Under the pieces are notes generated by a model. It saw nothing but the letters and a program-made list of their open reading frames with translations, ran no database searches and was not told where the DNA came from. Position numbers and translations under genes: made by a program. Of a DNA stretch of 9,526 nucleotides, positions 6,001 to 9,526 are shown piece by piece. Positions within the stretch are counted from its first letter, which is position 1. Each line of letters starts with the position of its first letter. This DNA is from JAPEKQ01 sp964597945. Its GTDB lineage: Bacteria; Joyebacterota; Joyebacteria; Joyebacterales; Joyebacteraceae. The DNA lies in contig CAZRAD010000112.1 in NCBI GenBank assembly GCA_964597945.1, positions 1-9,526 on the forward strand, given 5' to 3'.

Positions 6001-6092
6001 CGGCCGGCAACTCTGTTGCGAAGGGCGTCTACTTCTATCGGCTCGAGGCCGGTGGAGCGCGCATCGAGAAGCAGATGGTGCTGGTCGAGTAG
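3048..6092 (+). CDS. secreted multidomain subtilisin-like serine protease (family S8) with FlgD-like C-terminal domain
   Basis: The 1014-residue product has a signal peptide ending PTPARA (cleavage after residue 29) and an I9-like propeptide region (about 55-130). The S8 catalytic domain (about 150-465) has Asp169 in AIIDSGVD, His209 in YHGTSVA, oxyanion Asn306 in ASAGNN and nucleophile Ser399 in GTSWATAHVTG, so all catalytic residues are present. The usual Pro four residues after the Ser (GTSxAxPHV) is Ala403. Next come a CARDB/Ig-like domain (about 466-588), a Ser/Ala linker (590-625), a Cys-containing beta domain (about 628-722), and one or two OB-fold-like repeats (about 728-912; 'SGVFALDIGIPVTRGDELEMTG', 'EGVLVKVEEATV'). 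A C-terminal FlgD/T9SS-like domain (919-1014) starts LALSQNAPNPF and ends GVYFYRLEAGG...VLVE. The protein should be secreted or displayed on the surface, degrading proteins. The start is set by AAAGGGGG (3034-3041), six bases before the ATG. It has its own promoter. Substrate is unknown, and the C-terminal domain could be for sorting or simply an Ig-like module. Confidence 0.93.
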   Translation: MRSLCLWSVAVAILALAIVFVLIPTPARAFLHDTFAAGPGFPNRVDDYIDNLYAVSPTDHVDIIVDFCSTPTAADSTFLDQYGDIYGVFRFIDAIAVRNVMVSDCYIIVNYPRLKLIEWDQTLSPHLDVSACAIQARSSGAYAYPGHAVWDINPSVGYMGSGVTIAIIDSGVDDGHPALSGKRVGGYNGLTQTGGPGVDPDDDMVGWYHGTSVASMILASDPAQQYMGVAPNASYVDCKIFDNTGTSPASRSVATIQWVMRNASQYNITVANMSFGGRPDDGTDAVARAANALVAQGVTVVASAGNNPPGSGISSPGSGSDVICVGGVTDNATILRGDDLFDTASRVGPRTPPPPSYSLSQNDLKPEITAYMRDITVCQGINPGQNGTGWWQHPGNGTSWATAHVTGVAALILEKYPGLPPAQVDNLIRVNAEVRGTPTYPLVDPTWDYMYGYGIVSAANAINAVLLADVSVTGWVPGTWNSKAIWAGHYPVQVGDPNTLNARISASGAYASGVVVLFELMRTGWGSPYAPIASTTVNVPAGGSVVASIPFTPLPGQDGHKCLRVTATYASDPNQANNSAKENIDIEPAMKSSRLAQQLASLSESSAGVSPTTVTAGAASSGSRAARRFAYPVTICVEPMAAVPFRTADACICTKDLPPGVTAHLEPEPPFDLLPAECEPCSLIVDVPDGVYFEPGDAVYVNGWFWGNGVAEGGVTVYFVTAPPLEATIPEIQYTEDLAGGSPLMDQIVSTSGIATTENTTYGGMFALQDGEGAWSGVFALDIGIPVTRGDELEMTGMVSELSGLTVIQPIAGFDVVSTGNPVPEPLLVEPVMIDGSEDLEGVLVKVEEATVILDDPTDWMIEANGTACRVGRTANYSYMPSMGQLLDVTGIPNEYGRSRSLQPRDDADIEPVTEVPPDGLPTVLALSQNAPNPFGGRTGIAYALPVETHVRLEVFSVAGRRVCTLVDQVQPAGHWNIDWNGLDAAGNSVAKGVYFYRLEAGGARIEKQMVLVE

Positions 6093-6145
6093 TATCATCA
6101 CGATCGAGGTTTGCAAGAGGCGACATGCGCACGCGCGCCCGCCGT

Positions 6146-7360
6146 CTAGTAGTAGAAGCTGATCTGCGCGATGACGCTTGCCGGTGTCGCGCCGTACTCG
6201 CTCCGGAGTTCGCCCTCCTGGGAGCCTTCGCCGTGCGCGAGATAGGCCTGGGCCGTGAGCGTGACGCTGTCCGAGAACGACCAGTTCACCGCCGGGATGA
6301 AGACGCCCGAGCCGTCGACCGGGCTTCCGAGCCACGTGAGTGAGATGGGTGCCGTGCCCGCGAACCCGTACGATGCCTGGACGGCCACCGCGTGCCGACC
6401 GAGAATCTGGGTGTCGCCGTTCGCGAATCGGTTGACGAAGGTCGAGTCAGTGATCTGGTCCATGTCGGTGACGTCCTCGACGCCGTAGCCCGAATAGTGG
6501 TACTCGGCAACGACGTAGAGCCCGGCCATGAGGTCGAAACTCCTCGACGCGCCGACGAGCGCCTTAAGGACCGCGTCCTGTTCGATCGCGCTGTCCCAGG
6601 CAGGCCCCCCGAGCAACGCGCCGGTCGGGCTGCTGCCCCGGTCGGCGTCGTGTCCTATCGGTGATGCACCCTCGGGTTCGATGAACACGGCGGCCTCGCC
6701 GTGGATCTCTGCGTCGAAGACCGGCATCGACGCCGTCGCCGCGTAGAAGACCGCCTCCCGGCGGCTCCCGAACAACAGCTCTCCGTCGATATCGCCGACG
6801 TATCCGTGCGCCCTTGCCGCGAACGACGAATCCTCAGAGCGCTCGCCGAAGGCGCCGACGGCGTCGAGGGTCCAGAGATCGGTGATCGGCAGCCGGAGCC
6901 TCACGGCGTCGATGCCCCTTCGCCACTCGCGATCGCTCTCGAGCGGGGAGAAGGGCGCGAAGATGTCGACGGCGCTGAAGTAGAGACCGCGTCCCCAGCC
7001 GACGGCCTGCCGCCCCGCGGTGACGTCGGCGCTGCCGAAGGCTATGGTGACCGACGCGCGGTCGAGCTCGTGTCGCACCGAGAGTCCGCTCGTGGCGTCG
7101 ATGACGTCGGCATCGAGCTGCTCGATGCGATAGGGCGCAGGGAGCGTGGAGGGCAGCACGAGAGCCCCTCCGTCGGGATCCGACTCAAGTCGCGCTCGCA
7201 GGTCGTACGCGATGTCGACCCGGAGACCCGGCCGCGGTCGTGAGTCGAGCGCGAGTCGGAGTCTCCAGAGCGATGCTCCGCTCCACTCTTCCGGATAGAG
7301 AAGGGTGTCCGACGGCGCACGGGAGAGGAGCGATGTCCATTTGACCGTGGCGTTGAGATC
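6146..7360 (-). CDS. outer-membrane beta-barrel protein, C-terminal 404 residues (5' end lost in gap)
   Basis: Reading leftward from the assembly gap to TAG at 6148-6146, the fragment is a run of amphipathic strands ending in the aromatic IAQISFYY, typical of the last strand of BAM-assembled barrels. Residues 116-140 of the fragment (GRQAVGWGRGLYFSAVDIFA, then PFSPL) match the 'GRQ.v.WGrg....vDv..P' signature of DUF1302/alginate-export-like barrels, and REWRRGIDAVRLRLP continues the pattern. Long polar loops (for example 225-262) alternate with strands. The usual protein is longer, so the N-terminus, signal peptide and start lie in or beyond the gap. It lies downstream of two FtsX-type permeases on the same strand, so an outer-membrane partner of that transporter is plausible. 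It may instead be an independent porin. It converges with the protease gene, 53 bases away. Confidence 0.8.
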   Translation of the reverse strand, partial: DLNATVKWTSLLSRAPSDTLLYPEEWSGASLWRLRLALDSRPRPGLRVDIAYDLRARLESDPDGGALVLPSTLPAPYRIEQLDADVIDATSGLSVRHELDRASVTIAFGSADVTAGRQAVGWGRGLYFSAVDIFAPFSPLESDREWRRGIDAVRLRLPITDLWTLDAVGAFGERSEDSSFAARAHGYVGDIDGELLFGSRREAVFYAATASMPVFDAEIHGEAAVFIEPEGASPIGHDADRGSSPTGALLGGPAWDSAIEQDAVLKALVGASRSFDLMAGLYVVAEYHYSGYGVEDVTDMDQITDSTFVNRFANGDTQILGRHAVAVQASYGFAGTAPISLTWLGSPVDGSGVFIPAVNWSFSDSVTLTAQAYLAHGEGSQEGELRSEYGATPASVIAQISFYY

Positions 7361-7460
7361 NNNNNNNNNNNNNNNNNNNNNNNNNNNNNNNNNNNNNNNN
7401 NNNNNNNNNNNNNNNNNNNNNNNNNNNNNNNNNNNNNNNNNNNNNNNNNNNNNNNNNNNN
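7361..7460. other. assembly gap (100 N)
   Basis: Exactly 100 N, a conventional placeholder for a scaffold gap of unknown length. Reading frames that appear to run through it join unrelated genes and should be ignored. It hides the last residues of the permease, the barrel's N-terminus, and possibly a whole gene between them. Confidence 0.97.
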
Positions 7461-8670
7461 GATCGATCCTCAGCGCGAACCACGCCGGGTAGATGGCCGC
7501 CACGAGCATCGAGATCAGGCCGATCAGGAACGCCTGGGGAATCATCCACGGTCCCATGTCCGAGTACATGACCGGGTCGAGCAGCACGCCCTCGATCGAG
7601 AAGTCGCCGCCCATGAGCGCCCGAAAATCGATGCCGGTCGTCGCCGTGTAGTGGACGAGGGGCAGCGCGATGACGAGTCCGGCGATCGCCCCGAGCACGC
7701 CCATCGCGATGGCCTCAAGGAACACAAGCGTGAGGAGCTGCCACTCCTTCATCCCGAGCGCGGTGAGTACCGCGAGTTCACGCTTCCGTTCGAGGATCGC
7801 CGTGAGCTGCGCCCCGGCGATGCCCAGAATGACGACAACGACCACGATGCCCGAGATCATGTTCATGAAGGCCTTGTCGCTCTCGAAGTCACCTCCCTGT
7901 GCCGGGAGGATCTCCTTCCATGTCATGACACCGTCGCCCTCGGGCAGACGAGCGCTGATGGTCGCCGCCATCTCGTCGAGGGCGCTCGGGTCCTCGAGCG
8001 TGATCGTGATCTCGCCGGCGCCCGGACGGCCGGTGAGCGCCGCCATGTCCTCGAGGGTGACGTGGCAGATCGAGACGTCGATGTCCTTCACGCCGGTTTC
8101 GACGATGCCGACGATGTCGAGCATCGCGTACTCCATCTCGCCGCTCGCGCCGACGAGCGTCACGAGCAGGGCGTCACCGAGATCGACCTCGAGCCGGTCG
8201 GCGACCGCGCTTCCGATGACCGTCACTCCGGTGTCGCCCGACTCGAGGTAGCGTCCGTCGCCGAGCATGCGGACGAGTCGGTTCGTCGCGAACTCAGCCT
8301 CGGGTTCGACCCCGAGCATCTCGAGCCCGAGGACACGTGTGCCGAAGGCGAGAAGGGCCGTCGTCCTCGCGTGTGGGACGGCCGCCGCCACGCCGTCCAT
8401 CGCGCGGGCCATTTCGAGTTCCTCTTCCCAGTCGACCAGTCTGAGGTCGTTGTCCCGGAGCAGCGACCAGTCGGCCGGGGCGATCCGCATGTGTCCGTAG
8501 CCTGATTCGGAGATGGCGCGGACGCGCATCTCGGCGGTCCCGAGGGTGAACGCCGTCATGAACAGCGCGATGGCGCACCCTACCCCGACGCCGACGACCG
8601 AGAGGAAGGTCCTGCGGACGTTCCTGCCCATCGTGCGAACGGCGAATTTGACGAGAAGTGGCGCGCTCAC
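7461..8670 (-). CDS. FtsX/MacB-like ABC transporter permease (3' end lost in gap)
   Basis: The visible 403 residues have the MacB/LolC-type layout. A first membrane helix (about 22-42) is followed by a large periplasmic domain (about 45-265), then three helices (about 270-292, 312-337, 376-398). Hallmarks are the cytoplasmic loop ERKRELAVLTALGMKEWQLL before helix 3 and YPAWFALRID after helix 4, which normally continues P-x-E-A-L-R and then stops. Only some ten or more residues are therefore missing. Such permeases couple a MacB/LolD-like ATPase to extraction or export of lipoproteins, peptides or other envelope cargo, or to mechanotransmission. The start is GTG at 8670, overlapping the stop of the upstream permease as GTGA, so the two are translationally coupled and probably form a heterodimer. 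The ATPase is not in the window. The visible frame to the left of the gap is not this protein. Confidence 0.88.
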
Positions 8671-9526
8671 GATCGGATCGCCTCCATTGGTTCGAGTCGG
8701 ATGATGCGCGCGATCGGCCAGACGACCGACACGAGCGAGGTCAGAAAGACGGCGATGACACCCGAGATCACGTCGCTCGGGTAGATGCTCGGGTGGACCA
8801 CTGTGCTGAGTCGGACCCCCTGGAACGCCGCCTGATACGAGTCACCTCCGCCGAGTGTCGCGTAGTCGAGCCCGGTCTGCGACGTGATGGCCAGAAAGAG
8901 CAGCCCGAGCGCGGAGCCGAGGGACACGCCGAGCAGTCCGAGGATGATCGACTCGACGGTGATCATACGCGCGAGCCGGGCGGGGCCGCACCCGAGCGAG
9001 AGCAGCATCCCGAACTCGTGCGTCCGCTCGAACGTCGACATCAGCATCGTGTTGGCGATGCCCGCCGCCGCCGCAATGAAGACGACGATGAGGATGATCC
9101 CGAGCATGCCGTCCATCATGCCGAGCATCAGCACGAGCTGGGGGACGATCTCCTTCCAGGGGAGAACCTCCGTGTCGCGAAGCGCCGGTCCCGCCGCGAG
9201 ACGGTCCGCGGTCTCATCGACGGTCTCGGGATCGTTGACGTGGATGACGATCTCGTGCGCGTCGGCGGGCATAGCGAGGAATTCCCGCGTGTCGTCCAGA
9301 CTCATCACGATGCCGAGCGTGTTGATGACATCCACCGAGGACGCGAGCGTGTCGGTGACCGTGAAGAGCCCGCTGGCGATCGACCCGTAGATGTCCTGTC
9401 CGACGAGCGCTAGCTCCATGCCGGGGACGATGCTGTAGCGTCGCGCGAAACCGATGCCCACCAGGACCCGACCGTCTCCGATCGAACCGGGCGGGAGGCC
9501 GTCGGGAAGCAGCCCCGACGGATGCG
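8667..9526 (-). CDS. FtsX/MacB-like ABC transporter permease (5' part beyond right edge)
   Basis: The frame is open to the window edge: upstream of the GTG at 9461 it continues ...GDGRVLVGIGFARRYSIV. That is the periplasmic-domain signature of MacB-type permeases ('LVG.G.A.r....G....LVGQ..DGS.....'), so 9461 is not the real start. The 285 visible residues hold the end of the periplasmic domain and three membrane helices: around VLMLGMMDGMLGIILIVVFI, the ESIILGLLGVSLGSALGLL region, and the SGVIAVFLTSLVSVVWPIA region. The hallmark loop STFERTHEFGMLLSLGCGP and the terminal RLEPMEAIRS are intact. The first helix and the N-terminal periplasmic part are missing. The stop overlaps the next permease start as GTGA. 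Paired permeases of this kind usually follow a MacB/LolD-like ATPase gene, which would lie to the right of the window or behind the gap. Confidence 0.9.
   Translation of the reverse strand, partial: HPSGLLPDGLPPGSIGDGRVLVGIGFARRYSIVPGMELALVGQDIYGSIASGLFTVTDTLASSVDVINTLGIVMSLDDTREFLAMPADAHEIVIHVNDPETVDETADRLAAGPALRDTEVLPWKEIVPQLVLMLGMMDGMLGIILIVVFIAAAAGIANTMLMSTFERTHEFGMLLSLGCGPARLARMITVESIILGLLGVSLGSALGLLFLAITSQTGLDYATLGGGDSYQAAFQGVRLSTVVHPSIYPSDVISGVIAVFLTSLVSVVWPIARIIRLEPMEAIRS
8681..8685 (-). promoter_or_regulatory. Shine-Dalgarno for the GTG start at 8670
   Basis: On the minus strand GGAGG lies ten bases before the GTG, within the last codons of the upstream permease (its ...EAIRS end). 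It supports the GTG start despite the non-ATG codon. Confidence 0.6.

Noticed and set aside
5271..6335. 354-codon minus-strand frame opposite the protease
   Set aside because: Arg/His-rich composition, antisense to well-supported OB-like and FlgD-like domains and running into the barrel gene.
4469..6343. 624-codon open frame on the + strand overlapping the protease in another frame
   Set aside because: Extremely Arg/Gly-rich, no signal or domain pattern, no Shine-Dalgarno, and it lies over a protease whose domains and catalytic residues are intact. It is a GC-driven shadow.
7651..8505. 284-codon plus-strand frame opposite the permease
   Set aside because: Charged, repeat-like composition typical of the antisense of a membrane protein; the minus-strand permease has clear helices and family motifs.
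7042..8670. Apparent 542-residue minus-strand protein running through the N run
   Set aside because: Its part left of the gap is Arg/Ser-rich and out of frame with the barrel gene. Only 7461-8670 is real.
8658..9413. 251-codon plus-strand frame opposite the first permease
   Set aside because: Asp/Arg/Glu/His-rich shadow; the opposite strand encodes an FtsX-type permease with intact hallmarks.

Overview
The window looks like scaffolded metagenome sequence from an uncultivated, GC-rich Gram-negative bacterium, most likely of the FCB superphylum (Eisenbacteria/Krumholzibacteria-like lineages). The basis is a high-GC genome, an outer-membrane beta-barrel protein, a lipoprotein signal, and above all a subtilisin-family protease ending in the 'QNAPNPF...GVYFYRLEAGG' type of C-terminal FlgD-like/sorting domain, which is common in exported proteins of those lineages. 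The taxonomic call is inference from protein style, not from a marker gene.

Left part (1-6092, + strand): four consecutive genes, each for an exported protein. They are a lipoprotein with an Ig-like C-terminal half (134-1078), a small Met/Gly-rich secreted protein (1380-2111), a monohaem c-type cytochrome-like protein with a strongly acidic, His-containing tail (2216-2851), and a 1014-residue multidomain subtilase (3048-6092). The 3' end of another gene may overlap the first start in an ATGA arrangement. The intergenic stretches are not empty: they hold several perfect inverted repeats and one good extended -10 promoter (TGG-TATAAT, 2930-2938) in front of the protease, whose transcript would begin in a hairpin. 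The hairpins and long spacers suggest separate or attenuated transcription units rather than one tight operon.

Right part (6146-9526, - strand): a convergent cluster reading right to left. It holds an FtsX/MacB-type ABC permease truncated by the right edge, a second FtsX/MacB-type permease that starts with a GTGA overlap, a run of 100 N (7361-7460), and the C-terminal 404 residues of an outer-membrane beta-barrel protein. The arrangement suggests an inner-membrane ABC export or lipoprotein-trafficking module paired with an outer-membrane partner. The ATPase is not in the window, and the gap hides the permease end, the barrel's N-terminus and possibly another gene.

How the genes might work together: all products act at or beyond the inner membrane. 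The + strand set combines a haem protein, a Met-rich protein and a secreted protease; the - strand set is envelope transport machinery. Nothing in the sequence proves that the two sets are functionally linked. No RNA genes, CRISPR arrays, mobile elements or phage genes were seen.
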